A stretch of DNA of 37,565 nt, from the NCBI GenBank assembly GCA_900557355.1, contig USSR01000004.1:1-37565 (forward strand), read 5' to 3'. This stretch comes from an uncultured Bacteroides sp. Its GTDB lineage: Bacteria > Bacteroidota > Bacteroidia > Bacteroidales > Bacteroidaceae. Each line of letters begins with the position of its first letter. Positions within the stretch are counted from its first letter, which is position 1. A program made the translations under genes and the position numbers. Below are positions 26,401 to 34,720 of the stretch, piece after piece. A model generated the notes under the pieces. That model did no database searches, was not told where the DNA came from, and saw nothing but the letters and a program-made list of their open reading frames with translations.

Positions 26401-27064
26401 CTACATCATTCCATCTTTTACCATAGCCGTAACCATGAGCCAGCATGATAGAAGAACCATCTATTCCTTTCCACACTCCAATGGTGAAAGGATGTTTACT
26501 CTTTCCAAAGAAAGGATGTACACGCCAGTCCAGCTTTTGAGAGGAGAAACCTATCAGACTACAATGAGCGGCAATAGTGGGTAAAGTCCAGCCGAAACCG
26601 AAACAGTCGGGAAGAAAAATATCGGTACTCTCCACCCCGAATTCCTTCCGGTAGTATTCCTGACCCAGCATAATGTTACGGATGAAGGATTCGGTGGAAG
26701 GAACTAAAGCATCATTGGCATCCCAGCTACTACCGGAAATGTGCCAACGTCCTTCTTTGATGTACTCCTTCAACAATTCGTATTCCCGGGGATAAAATTC
26801 CTTCATCCAGGCATACTTTACACCTCCTTCAAAATTAAAAATATAATTGGGATATTGCTTCAGTAGAAGCAGGTTCTGGTTTAATGTGTTCCACACATAT
26901 TCTTTAATGGTGGTTTGCACATCCCAATTCCATTGGGTATCCAGATGAGCATCAGCCACAGTATATACTTTTGCCGTTTTCGTAGCAGTAGTCTGGGCTG
27001 AAACGACTCCGTTTGTCAGTGCCAGAAAAGCACCACATACCATAAGAGATTGTTTCAAATTCAT
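23435..27064 (-). CDS. GH38 alpha-mannosidase with C-terminal discoidin/CBM32-like domain
   Basis: Secreted family 38 alpha-mannosidase, 1209 residues from the ATG at 27064 (signal peptide ending VVSA|QTT). The open frame runs back to 27190, but those codons cover the promoter region. GH38 catalysis uses a Zn site: ADAHLDTQWNWD (H40, D42), nucleophile D153 in LPDCFGFGW and HQFHDDLTGTSI for the remaining ligands. The middle and C-terminal beta domains are typical of bacterial GH38 (VVLYNPLGFSAKSVVEVEV, GPLRKTIRIKK, APRIDFYNEIEW). The last roughly 140 residues form an F5/8 type C fold: LMVDGNSETKWCDTS, YVDFDLGENKTISGWKLLN, ARYVRLLVTRP. It should remove alpha-mannosyl side chains in the periplasm. 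It stands divergent from GH97. Confidence 0.94.
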   Translation of the reverse strand: MNLKQSLMVCGAFLALTNGVVSAQTTATKTAKVYTVADAHLDTQWNWDVQTTIKEYVWNTLNQNLLLLKQYPNYIFNFEGGVKYAWMKEFYPREYELLKEYIKEGRWHISGSSWDANDALVPSTESFIRNIMLGQEYYRKEFGVESTDIFLPDCFGFGWTLPTIAAHCSLIGFSSQKLDWRVHPFFGKSKHPFTIGVWKGIDGSSIMLAHGYGYGKRWNDVDLSENKELMELAETTPLKTVYRYYGTGDIGGSPTIGSVRSVEKGVKGNGPLQIISATSDQLFKDYQPYKEHPELPMYDGELLMDVHGTGCYTSQAAMKLYNRQNELLGDAAERAAVGAEWLNLADYPGTFLTDAWKRFIYHQFHDDLTGTSIPRAYEFSWNDELISLSQFSDVLTSSVRGVASQLDTRVKGIPVVLYNPLGFSAKSVVEVEVSMPRAPKGVSVFDEAGKKVASQLLSYQNGKANLLIDAVVPPVGYAVYDVRTSGEKATELSAPVREGENYRVENSVYSMKLDANGDIISLLDKKNDKEIVKPGKAIRLALFTENKSYSWPAWEILKETIDKEPISITDKNAEVTLVENGPLRKTIRIKKQHDESVFCQYIRLYEGSQAPRIDFYNEIEWQSTNALLKAEFPLNVSNEKATYDLGIGSIQRGNNVPTAYEVYAHYWADLTDKNESYGVSILNDSKYGWDKPNDNTIRLTLLHTPETKRNYAYQNRQDFGFHSFTYSLIGHDGKLDKADTVQQGELLNQRLKAFQTDSHKGTLGKTFSFASSDNRNVLLKALKKAESSDEYVVRVYETEGKQEQKATLTFAGEITAACEADGTEKKIGNASFAGNTLQVSLKPYSVKTFKIKLKPSGSVAATLDSEYLALNYNRKCASWNEFRNEGNFESGYSYAAELLPESLTVNQIPFKLGEKDAANGMTCNGDTLQIPVGKGYNRIYFLAAATDADYEATFTTGKTQQKAFVPCYTGFIGQWGHTNHTEGYLKEAEIAYVGTHRHGATEDLPYEFTYMFKIGVDIPKGATTVILPANEKIVLFAATAVKETMEPVEVATQLFRTAVKGSVTIKEATVPKENILKEAHVMGWSGYTREGEHPRLMVDGNSETKWCDTSILPNYVDFDLGENKTISGWKLLNAGQESQSWITSDCFLQVKNAVNEEWKTVDGIFGNSGNEVSRNLSQPIEARYVRLLVTRPTQSKNGNAVRIYEFNVY

Positions 27065-27095
27065 AGCATTCGCATTTAATGTTTTTAGTGTGAGG

Positions 27096-27103
27096 TAAAG
27101 ATA
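27096..27103 (-). promoter_or_regulatory. Candidate -7 element for GH38 gene
   Basis: TATCTTTA on the minus strand, one base off TAnnTTTG, 31 bp upstream of the GH38 ATG. No clear -33 element. Confidence 0.35.
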
Positions 27104-27135
27104 GGGCGTCATGAGGTCATCCGGTATACGGATAT

Positions 27136-27190
27136 ATGACATTATTGTATATAAAGCCCGAATGTCGCAAAAAAAACACATAAATGTCAC
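27136..27190. promoter_or_regulatory. Candidate shared operator between divergent GH38 and GH97 genes
   Basis: Three copies of an AATGTC(A/G)(C/T) motif: minus strand at 27136-27143, plus strand AATGTCGC at 27161-27168 and AATGTCAC at 27183-27190. The two plus-strand copies are 22 bp apart, about two helical turns. A comparable set lies at 17856-17910. The site is between two divergent candidate promoters, so one bound activator could serve both. Confidence 0.5.
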
Positions 27191-27221
27191 GAATACATAA
27201 AGGATAATCTACACAACGCAG

Positions 27222-27229
27222 TACTTTTA
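27222..27229 (+). promoter_or_regulatory. Candidate -7 element for GH97 gene
   Basis: TACTTTTA, one base off TAnnTTTG, 27 bp before the GH97 ATG; no -33 match. Confidence 0.3.
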
Positions 27230-27256
27230 CACCGAAACATAAAACAATTATTTACC

Positions 27257-29206
27257 ATGAAAAAACACCTGTTGTTACTTTGTGCATTTTGTGTATCTTT
27301 ATATGGCCATAGCCAAAAGATATATAAGTTGTCATCCCCGGATAAGAATATCGGTATATCCATCAGTCTTTCGGATAAAATCGACTACGACATTACCTAC
27401 CAGAATGAAACATTACTGGAAAAAGGCAACCTGCAATTGGAAATAGGTAACCTGCAATTGGGGGCCAACCCCAAACTGCTAAAAGCAACCTCCAAAAGCA
27501 TTCAGGAAGAATTAACCCCTATTGTACCACTTAAGTATTCAACCGTCTCCAATAATTACAATCAGCTCATATTGAAATTCAAGGGAGATTATTCTGTGGA
27601 ATTCCGTGCCTTTAATGACGGACTTGCCTATCGTTTCATCACCAACAAAAAAGGAATTGTTGAGGTAAAGAATGAGACATTCCAAGTGCATTTCCCGGAT
27701 AATTACTTACTCCATACCCAACAACCGGGTAGTTTCAAAACAGCTTATGAAGAAGCCTATCAACACATACAAAGCAAAGATTGGAAAGAAACCGACAAGA
27801 TGGCTTTATTGCCCATCCTGATCGATACACAAAAAGGCTATAAGATCCTGATCAGTGAATCGAATCTGACGGACTATCCTGCCCTATTCCTCAAAAGCAA
27901 TAATAACAATGGAATGTATTCCGTGTTTCCGAAGGTACCGGTGGAATTCGGAGAAGATGGAGACCGGAGCCTGAAGATTCTCAAAGAAGCGGATTATATA
28001 GCCAAGACGAATGGAAAACGTGATTTTCCCTGGCGTTACTTCGTCATCAGCAAGGATGACAGGCAACTGATAGAAAATACGATGACCTATAAGCTGGCAG
28101 ACAAGAATCTACTGGAAGACACATCCTGGATTAAGCCCGGATTAGCCAGTTGGGAATGGTGGAATGGTGCCACTCCTTACGGTCCGGACGTAAACTTTGT
28201 AGCCGGATGTAATCTGAACACCTACAAGTACTTCATCGACTTTGCCTCCCGTTACGGAGTGCCCTATATCATCATGGACGAAGGCTGGGCAAAATCTACA
28301 AAAGATCCGTATACTCCCAACCCGGACGTAGACCTGCATGAACTTATCCGTTATGGCAAAGAGAAAAATGTAGGCATTGTACTTTGGCTGACATGGCTGG
28401 CAGTAGAGAATAACTTCGAGCTTTTTGGAACTTTTGAAAATTGGGGAATAAAAGGCGTCAAAATCGACTTTATGGATCGGAGTGACCAATGGATGGTTAA
28501 CTACTATGAAAAAGTGGCTAAGGAAGCCGCAAAACATCATTTATTTGTTGATTTCCATGGTTCATTCAAACCGGCCGGGTTAGAATATAAGTATCCTAAC
28601 GTACTGTCGTATGAAGGCGTAAGAGGTATGGAACAAATGGGCGGATGTAAACCGGATAACAGTGTTTACCTGCCTTTCATGAGAAATGCAGTGGGTCCGA
28701 TGGATTATACCCCCGGAGCCATGTTCAGCATGCAACCGGAAGTATATCGTTGCGAACGTCCTAATTCCGCCAGCATAGGTACACGCGCTTATCAGATGGC
28801 CCTGTTCGTCATCTTTGAAAGCGGACTCCAGATGATGGCAGACAATCCGACACTTTATTACCGTAACGAAGAATGTACCCGGTTCATTACTCAGGTTCCA
28901 CAGACTTGGGACGAAACCATCGCACTGGAAGCTAAAGCCGGTGAATACGCCATTGTTGCCAAACGCAAAGGAGACAAATGGTACATTGGTGGCATGACTA
29001 ACAACCAGCAGAAAGAAAGAACTTTCGATTTGGACTTCAGCTTCTTAAAAGAAGGAAAAACATATCGTATGACTTCTTTTGAAGATGGAATCAATGCCGG
29101 CCGTCAGGCTATGGATTATCGCAAAAAAGAACGTACGCTGAAAAAGGGAGAGAAAATCAGCATACGTCTTGTACGGAATGGCGGTTTCGCTGCTGTTATC
29201 GAATAG
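27257..29206 (+). CDS. GH97 retaining-type alpha-glycosidase (alpha-galactosidase-like)
   Basis: Family 97 enzyme of 649 residues with a signal peptide (ends GHSQ|KIY). N-terminal beta-super-sandwich, then a TIM barrel: SWEWWNGATPYG, YIIMDEGWA, VLWLTWLAVENN, GIKGVKIDFMDRSDQWMVNYYE, VDFHGSFKPAG, LSYEGVRGMEQ. GH97 has an inverting branch (SusB-like, no nucleophile at this place) and a retaining branch whose nucleophile is the Asp in the KIDFMDR block; D404 here marks the retaining branch, which includes alpha-galactosidase. It probably acts in the periplasm on alpha-linked side groups of the substrate served by this cluster. The 3' end overlaps the convergent GH76 gene by 11 bp. Confidence 0.92.
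   Translation: MKKHLLLLCAFCVSLYGHSQKIYKLSSPDKNIGISISLSDKIDYDITYQNETLLEKGNLQLEIGNLQLGANPKLLKATSKSIQEELTPIVPLKYSTVSNNYNQLILKFKGDYSVEFRAFNDGLAYRFITNKKGIVEVKNETFQVHFPDNYLLHTQQPGSFKTAYEEAYQHIQSKDWKETDKMALLPILIDTQKGYKILISESNLTDYPALFLKSNNNNGMYSVFPKVPVEFGEDGDRSLKILKEADYIAKTNGKRDFPWRYFVISKDDRQLIENTMTYKLADKNLLEDTSWIKPGLASWEWWNGATPYGPDVNFVAGCNLNTYKYFIDFASRYGVPYIIMDEGWAKSTKDPYTPNPDVDLHELIRYGKEKNVGIVLWLTWLAVENNFELFGTFENWGIKGVKIDFMDRSDQWMVNYYEKVAKEAAKHHLFVDFHGSFKPAGLEYKYPNVLSYEGVRGMEQMGGCKPDNSVYLPFMRNAVGPMDYTPGAMFSMQPEVYRCERPNSASIGTRAYQMALFVIFESGLQMMADNPTLYYRNEECTRFITQVPQTWDETIALEAKAGEYAIVAKRKGDKWYIGGMTNNQQKERTFDLDFSFLKEGKTYRMTSFEDGINAGRQAMDYRKKERTLKKGEKISIRLVRNGGFAAVIE
27425..27466 (+). repeat. In-frame 21-bp tandem duplication inside GH97
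   Basis: Units at 27425-27445 and 27446-27466 encode GNLQLEI and GNLQLGA; 16 of the first 17 bases (GG[C/T]AACCTGCAATTGG) agree. It adds one extra beta-strand-like heptad in the N-terminal domain without shifting the frame. Confidence 0.7.
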
Positions 29207-30455
29207 CAGGGAACAAAAGCATCAGCGCCGGTATGCCCGAAGCGGAATAACTGTCAACCACTACATCGGTTGACAGTGCTTGGGTATACTCACCGCCACA
29301 AATGCCACGTACTTTATCCCTGTTGGACCAACCGGAACAAATATTGCGGTGCAGATATGGAAGATATTGAGTCTGCCCGCAATCATATACCAACATAGCA
29401 ATGTACTGAGCAAAAATAGCAGTATAAATACCTTGCTCGATTCCATGCTCAAAAGGTAGTATATGTTCCGCAGAAGACATCTCATTGAAAGTATAGTCAG
29501 CTGCCAGGAGCGCATGATCCAGATAGCGTTTTTCACCTGTAGCTTTATACAATAAAACGGAGGCTCCGATAAAAGTAGCCTGATTATAAACATGTGCTTT
29601 CCAATTCGGAGCACCCTTACCATGACGGCTATCGGCAACGCGACCCGTTTTCTGATCCAACAGATTCTCAACTCCCCATTCATAAACCTCTTTACCCTTC
29701 GCCAGATATTGCCTCTTTGACTGGCATTCAGGAATTTGTCCGGTTTGCTCCGGTCTTCCTTCCGGTACATTGTTATAGAGAGTCAGGGCGGCTACTACAG
29801 TGGGAAAATTGATACAGGCCATCTTTCCATCTCCGGGTTTATTGGGATTCGGATTCCGTATAGGTTGCCATTGCCAGAACATACCTCCATCCTCTTCATC
29901 ATAAGATCCTGTGTCTCCTACCTTATCCGAGCCATACCATACCCGCTTAAAACTGGCTTCTGCCAGTCGAAGATATTCTTCCTCCCCAAATAGCTCATAG
30001 GCACGCGACAGAGCAATAGTCCACCACATTATATCATCATAAATGAACCAACCTGTGTTTTCATTATTATCATCAAAATCAAAATGTGCATAATGTGCTT
30101 TGTTTCCAGCAAAAATCTTCTCACAAAGCTTTCTCATCTCTTTAGTTCTCCTTTTATCTTTCTCCGACTTAGCCAGCTTATATGCATTCATAGCCATTTC
30201 CCAATAAATGGGCTGGCACCAGATAGCTGCGGCACCATTACCGCGGTCAACCGCCTGTTCGAAGGAGGTATCCGTTTTATAGATATATTTGTTTGAATCC
30301 AGAAAGGTTTTATTAAATCCGTCATAAGCCATCCAGACTTCTTTCTGAGTATACCCGGACGTCTGATCTGTTTTCTTTCTGAAATCCTCTGCCTTGCATA
30401 TAGCAGTCGATGTCAGCAATAAAATCATTGCCACTCCCAAAGAGACTCTTATCAT
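29196..30455 (-). CDS. GH76 alpha-1,6-mannanase-like protein, second copy
   Basis: GH76 family protein of 419 residues with a cleavable-type signal peptide (1-22, TSTAICKA|ED) and no proper lipobox, so likely periplasmic, unlike the lipoprotein copy at 18014. The catalytic Asp pair is in FIYDDIMWWT (D140-D141). Supporting blocks: NGAAAIWCQPIYWEMAMNAY, GDTGSYDEEDGGMFWQW, ACINFPTVVAALTLY, WKAHVYNQATFIGASVLLYKATG, and C-terminal LSTDVVVDSYSASGIPALM. Endo-acting on alpha-1,6-mannan or on smaller mannosides is inferred from the family. It is divergent from the HTCS gene and convergent with GH97. The two GH76 proteins are distant paralogues, not a recent duplication. Confidence 0.9.
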   Translation of the reverse strand: MIRVSLGVAMILLLTSTAICKAEDFRKKTDQTSGYTQKEVWMAYDGFNKTFLDSNKYIYKTDTSFEQAVDRGNGAAAIWCQPIYWEMAMNAYKLAKSEKDKRRTKEMRKLCEKIFAGNKAHYAHFDFDDNNENTGWFIYDDIMWWTIALSRAYELFGEEEYLRLAEASFKRVWYGSDKVGDTGSYDEEDGGMFWQWQPIRNPNPNKPGDGKMACINFPTVVAALTLYNNVPEGRPEQTGQIPECQSKRQYLAKGKEVYEWGVENLLDQKTGRVADSRHGKGAPNWKAHVYNQATFIGASVLLYKATGEKRYLDHALLAADYTFNEMSSAEHILPFEHGIEQGIYTAIFAQYIAMLVYDCGQTQYLPYLHRNICSGWSNRDKVRGICGGEYTQALSTDVVVDSYSASGIPALMLLFPAIR

Positions 30456-30496
30456 ATCGATCTGTTTTCTAAATTTATAGTACTAATTTTCTGATG

Positions 30497-30504
30497 CAAA
30501 ATTA
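30497..30504 (-). promoter_or_regulatory. Bacteroides -7 element for the second GH76 gene
   Basis: TAATTTTG on the minus strand matches TAnnTTTG, 41 bp upstream of the GH76 ATG. The -33 position is weak. Confidence 0.45.
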
Positions 30505-30582
30505 AGCGTTCTCCATAAGAAAAGATATACAGACTTTGGACATAAAAGTCCGACTATAAGACAATATCCTGCCATTATTCCT

Positions 30583-30590
30583 TATCTTTG
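30583..30590 (+). promoter_or_regulatory. Bacteroides -7 element for the HTCS gene
   Basis: TATCTTTG exactly matches TAnnTTTG. It ends 17 bp before the ATG at 30608, implying a very short leader, and it rules out the GTG at 30590 as a start. No TTTG at 19-21 bp upstream. A GGAC/GTCC inverted repeat lies at 30538-30551. Confidence 0.55.
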
Positions 30591-30607
30591 TGACGTCTAA
30601 CGAATAT

Positions 30608-33600
30608 ATGAATATGAGAAACATCCACAAAGTATTCCGGTTTATATGGTTGCTTTCATGCTTTATATGTTGTTTCCCTTTGGCGAATTATGCATATAGC
30701 CTACGACAGTTCTCCAATAAAAACGGACTATCCAATAGTGCTATCCTGTCTCTTCACCAAGATCATCAAGGAGTCATCTGGATCGGTTCATGTGACGGTC
30801 TGAATGTTTTCGATGGCACCCGCATACAGGTATATACCCCAGTCTATTCTTCAGAAACATTACTTTCGGGAAATCTGATCAACCATATCATGGAAGCCGA
30901 AGAGAACGTATTATGGATACAAACCAATTACGGATTGGATAGGTTGGACACCAAACATCAAATCTGCCAAAGTTTCCCGGACTTTAAAGACAATAACTAC
31001 ATCACCAAAAGTGACGATAACGAACTCTTCATCGTGAAAGATGACGGATATCTTTATCATTACCAACGGGAAAAACAGGATTTCCGGAAGTTGGAGGTTC
31101 CCCCAGTTGCTTTTGAACATGTATTATCCACGATTATCGATGAAAATAATATTCTCTGGATTTTCACATCAGATCATGATACCCGTAGCTACCAGATTCA
31201 TAAAACAGATCAGGGAGTGACCCTAACTCCTAACAATCTGTTCAAGCATGACGGAAAACTGCTATGGGCTTTTGCAGAAGATCACTTAGTCTATTTCATT
31301 GACGATACTTACTCGTTATACGAATATAATTTCAACAATCAACAAGAGTACTATATAGCCGACCTTAAAACCGAAATCGAGTCACGTGGAGAGGTATCTT
31401 CTATTATCAAGCAACAGAACGACTATTACATCGGCTTCAAAAGCAGCGGACTGATTCTATTAAAATACATGGCCGACCAGAAAGTGAAGTACCAGATGCA
31501 ATCTACCGAAATACATTCGGGAATCTTCTGCCTGATGAAAGATAAGTTTCAGGATATCGTATGGATAGGAACAGACGGTCAAGGCGTATATATGTACTTT
31601 AACGATGCTTTTTCCATAACAAACACGCTGCTGGATACCCCTGCTTATCAGATTAACAACCCCATACGCGCACTTTACTGTGATGAGGAACAAACATTAT
31701 GGATAGGAACTAAAGGAGGTGGCATAGTACGTATCAATAATTATTCTCCTGATAAGAAGTCGCTAACTTCCTTCAACCGTATTTCTGCTGCTAACAGTAC
31801 GCTGACTGATAATGCCGTTTATTGTTTTGCTCCCAGCACTACAGGCAAACTATGGATAGGTACCGAAAACGGCATTAATTATTATTCGTACAAAAGCAAA
31901 CAACTAAAAGAGTTCCCAGTCGTTGCCGACAATAAGAAAGTGAAATACGTACATTCTATCAATGAACTGAATGATACTACTTTATGGGTATCTACCGTTG
32001 GTGAGGGTATCGTAAAGGTAATTCTGAATAATACCGGAAGCTCGCCAGCCGTTAAATCAGCCACCAGGATTGTTCTGGATAAAGGGCGCATGGCATCCAA
32101 TTACTTCTTTACCTCTTTCCAGGAAAGTGACTCCATACTCTGGTTTGGTAATCGTGGCTACGGCGCTTACCGGCTCAATGTAGAAACCGGTGAAATGACT
32201 CCCTACAAGTTTGATGATGTTGTGAAAAGTCAGACTGCCAATGATATATTCGCTATTTACAAAAATGAAAAGGGATATTGGTTAGGCACCAGTTCAGGAT
32301 TGCTACATTTGAATCAGAATTACTCTCATCGGCATGACCGGGCAGACCTGTTCTCAAACAACACCGTACACGGCATTTTAGAGGATCAGCAAAACAATCT
32401 CTGGATCAGTACAAATCAAGGGTTGGTAAGGTTCAACCCGCAGACAAACACCGGACAGACATACGACAGGCAAAACGGTCTGGAAGTCACTGAATTCAGT
32501 GATGGAGCTTTTTATAAGGACTTACGAACCGGAACCTTATTCTTCGGAGGTACAAACGGCTTTGTAACCATCAAGCCTAATACATACAGGATGGCAGACT
32601 ATATGCCTCAGATAAGCCTGAAAGGATTGTCTATCTTCGGAAAAGAATATAATATATATGACTTTCTTCATAAAAAGAAAGAAAAGGAAATACTCCAACT
32701 GGATTACAGCCAGAATTTCTTTTGCATTAATTTTATGGCAGTCGATTACATAAACGGCAACAACTACTCTTATTCTTACAAACTGGATGAGGTTAGTAAC
32801 CAGTGGATAGAAAGTGGAACATCAGCCAGTGCCGTATTTTCCAATCTTCCACCTGGACAATATAGGCTGTTAGTAAAATACAGAAATAACATGAATGGGA
32901 AAGAGTCTGAACCTCAGACTCTTTTGATTCAGATCACTCCACCATGGTATTTAAGTACCTGGGCATATATCTTCTATTTCATAATCATAGCTTTGCTCTG
33001 TATTCTTGCTGTCTACAGGATTATCGGTCAATACCGTCGGAAACAACACCGCATCATCGAAAAGCTGAACCGGGAAAAGAAAGAAGAAGTTTACGAATCC
33101 AAACTTCGCTTCTTTACCAACATTACACATGAGTTCTGTACACCGCTCACACTGATTTACGGTCCATGCGAAAAGATACTTGCTTACCCGCAATCAGACT
33201 CATATATCCGCAAATACGGAAAGATGATACAGCAGAATACGGAGAAACTGAATAGCTTGATTCTGGAATTGCTTGAATTCCGTAGGCTGGAAACCGGTCA
33301 TAAGGCACTTTCTATCCAAAGGTTACCGGTATCGGACAAGCTCCGGAATATTGCAGAATCATTCTGTGAACTGGCTGAGAATAAGAACCTGAATTATCAA
33401 TTGGATATTGAACCGGATATTGAATGGAATACGGATATCAGTTGTTTCAACAAGATAGCCAATAATCTAATCTCCAATGCCTTTAAATATACTCCGGAAG
33501 AAGGTACTATTAACGTTAGCCTGAAGACAGAGAATCAACATCTGACCCTTAGCATATCCAATTCCGGAAAAGGTATAGCGAAAGAAAACCTCTCGAAGAT

Positions 33601-34720
33601 ATTCGACCGCTACAAGATATTGGATTCCTTTGAGATGAATGGGAAGAATTCACGAAACGGTCTCGGATTGGCTATTTGCAAAAGCATGACTACTTTGTTG
33701 AACGGAGAAATCAATGTCAGCAGTATCCAAAACGAAGTAACGACATTTATAGTTACTTTACCGGAACTATCACCCACTACGCAAGAGACAGATATTCCCC
33801 GGAAAGAATACGAAACAACGCCTGTGAGCACCCTCACGGAACCTATGGCACTGGAACAGACCACCACCGATTTCGATACTTCCAAACACACACTTATGAT
33901 CATTGATGACGATCCTTCCATGTTGTGGTTTGTATCGGAGATATTTGTGGATAAATACAATGTACTATCTTTCGGTAGCGCCCAAGAGGCTCTGGCTAAT
34001 TTAGAACAAAAACAACCGGATTTGATTATCTCAGATGTGATGATGCCTGGAACAGACGGGCTTTCTTTCGCTCAGAAAATTAAGCAGAATAAGTTATGGA
34101 GCCATATTCCACTTATTTTATTATCCGCACTTCATCACGAAGACGATCAGGTAAAAGGTATTGAGGCCGGTGCGGAAGTATACGTAACGAAGCCCTTCAA
34201 CGTAAAATACCTGGAAAAGGTGGTCTATCGATTGATTCAGCGCGAATCGGACTTAAAAGAATATTACAGTTCCATATTCAGCTCTTTCACCGTAGAAAAT
34301 GGGAACTGCATCCATAAGGAAGATCAGGAATTTCTGGATAAGGTCCTGGAAACCATAGAAAAGAATATCACAAACCCTGGCTTATCCGTTGAATTGCTGA
34401 GTAGCGACCTAGGATATAGCACTCGCCAATTCTACCGGAAACTGAAACCGATAACAGAAAAGTCACCGGCTGATATTATCAAGGAATATCGTCTTACGAT
34501 GGCCGAACGTTTGTTACTGACCAAGAATCTCACCATTGAAGAGATTATGGACCGGACAGGGTTCAATAACCGCGGCACCTTCTATAAGTTGTTCTCTTCA
34601 CGCTTCGGCATGCCGCCCCGGCAGTATAGAGAACAACAGAAGGACAGTGTAAAGAAGGAATTGACTGAAGCAAATTCTATCAGTGATTTATTCAAACAAA
34701 ATAATAATAAAGGGAAGTAA
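30608..34720 (+). CDS. Hybrid two-component system regulator (HTCS)
   Basis: One-protein sensor and response regulator of about 1370 residues, start ATG 30608 (or 30614). Order: N-terminal signal/anchor (FIWLLSCFICCFPL), periplasmic two-bladed propeller region of repeats such as GVIWIGSCDGLNVFDG, IVWIGTDGQGVYMY, LWIGTKGGGIVRI and NLWISTNQGLVRF (about 30-690), Y_Y_Y domain, membrane helix about 781-808, histidine kinase with H841 in FFTNITHEFCTPLTLI, N box NNLISNAFKYT, ATP-lid SGKGI and GLGLAI, receiver domain with D1143 in ISDVMMPG and Lys in TKPF, then an AraC-type DNA-binding domain (LSSDLGYSTRQFYRKL, IMDRTGFNNRGTFYKLF). HTCSs bind oligosaccharides in the periplasm and switch on adjacent glycan loci, here presumably the mannoside cluster. 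Confidence 0.95.
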   Translation: MNMRNIHKVFRFIWLLSCFICCFPLANYAYSLRQFSNKNGLSNSAILSLHQDHQGVIWIGSCDGLNVFDGTRIQVYTPVYSSETLLSGNLINHIMEAEENVLWIQTNYGLDRLDTKHQICQSFPDFKDNNYITKSDDNELFIVKDDGYLYHYQREKQDFRKLEVPPVAFEHVLSTIIDENNILWIFTSDHDTRSYQIHKTDQGVTLTPNNLFKHDGKLLWAFAEDHLVYFIDDTYSLYEYNFNNQQEYYIADLKTEIESRGEVSSIIKQQNDYYIGFKSSGLILLKYMADQKVKYQMQSTEIHSGIFCLMKDKFQDIVWIGTDGQGVYMYFNDAFSITNTLLDTPAYQINNPIRALYCDEEQTLWIGTKGGGIVRINNYSPDKKSLTSFNRISAANSTLTDNAVYCFAPSTTGKLWIGTENGINYYSYKSKQLKEFPVVADNKKVKYVHSINELNDTTLWVSTVGEGIVKVILNNTGSSPAVKSATRIVLDKGRMASNYFFTSFQESDSILWFGNRGYGAYRLNVETGEMTPYKFDDVVKSQTANDIFAIYKNEKGYWLGTSSGLLHLNQNYSHRHDRADLFSNNTVHGILEDQQNNLWISTNQGLVRFNPQTNTGQTYDRQNGLEVTEFSDGAFYKDLRTGTLFFGGTNGFVTIKPNTYRMADYMPQISLKGLSIFGKEYNIYDFLHKKKEKEILQLDYSQNFFCINFMAVDYINGNNYSYSYKLDEVSNQWIESGTSASAVFSNLPPGQYRLLVKYRNNMNGKESEPQTLLIQITPPWYLSTWAYIFYFIIIALLCILAVYRIIGQYRRKQHRIIEKLNREKKEEVYESKLRFFTNITHEFCTPLTLIYGPCEKILAYPQSDSYIRKYGKMIQQNTEKLNSLILELLEFRRLETGHKALSIQRLPVSDKLRNIAESFCELAENKNLNYQLDIEPDIEWNTDISCFNKIANNLISNAFKYTPEEGTINVSLKTENQHLTLSISNSGKGIAKENLSKIFDRYKILDSFEMNGKNSRNGLGLAICKSMTTLLNGEINVSSIQNEVTTFIVTLPELSPTTQETDIPRKEYETTPVSTLTEPMALEQTTTDFDTSKHTLMIIDDDPSMLWFVSEIFVDKYNVLSFGSAQEALANLEQKQPDLIISDVMMPGTDGLSFAQKIKQNKLWSHIPLILLSALHHEDDQVKGIEAGAEVYVTKPFNVKYLEKVVYRLIQRESDLKEYYSSIFSSFTVENGNCIHKEDQEFLDKVLETIEKNITNPGLSVELLSSDLGYSTRQFYRKLKPITEKSPADIIKEYRLTMAERLLLTKNLTIEEIMDRTGFNNRGTFYKLFSSRFGMPPRQYREQQKDSVKKELTEANSISDLFKQNNNKGK

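Noticed and set aside
27065..27190. N-terminal extension of GH38
   Set aside because: Covers the candidate promoter and TGTC motifs; the ATG at 27064 starts a normal signal peptide.
29261..29770. 169-residue minus-strand open frame
   Set aside because: Alternative frame of the second GH76 gene, with no signal or motif.
30590..30607. GTG start of the HTCS gene
   Set aside because: Overlaps the -7 element TATCTTTG, so it would not be in the transcript.
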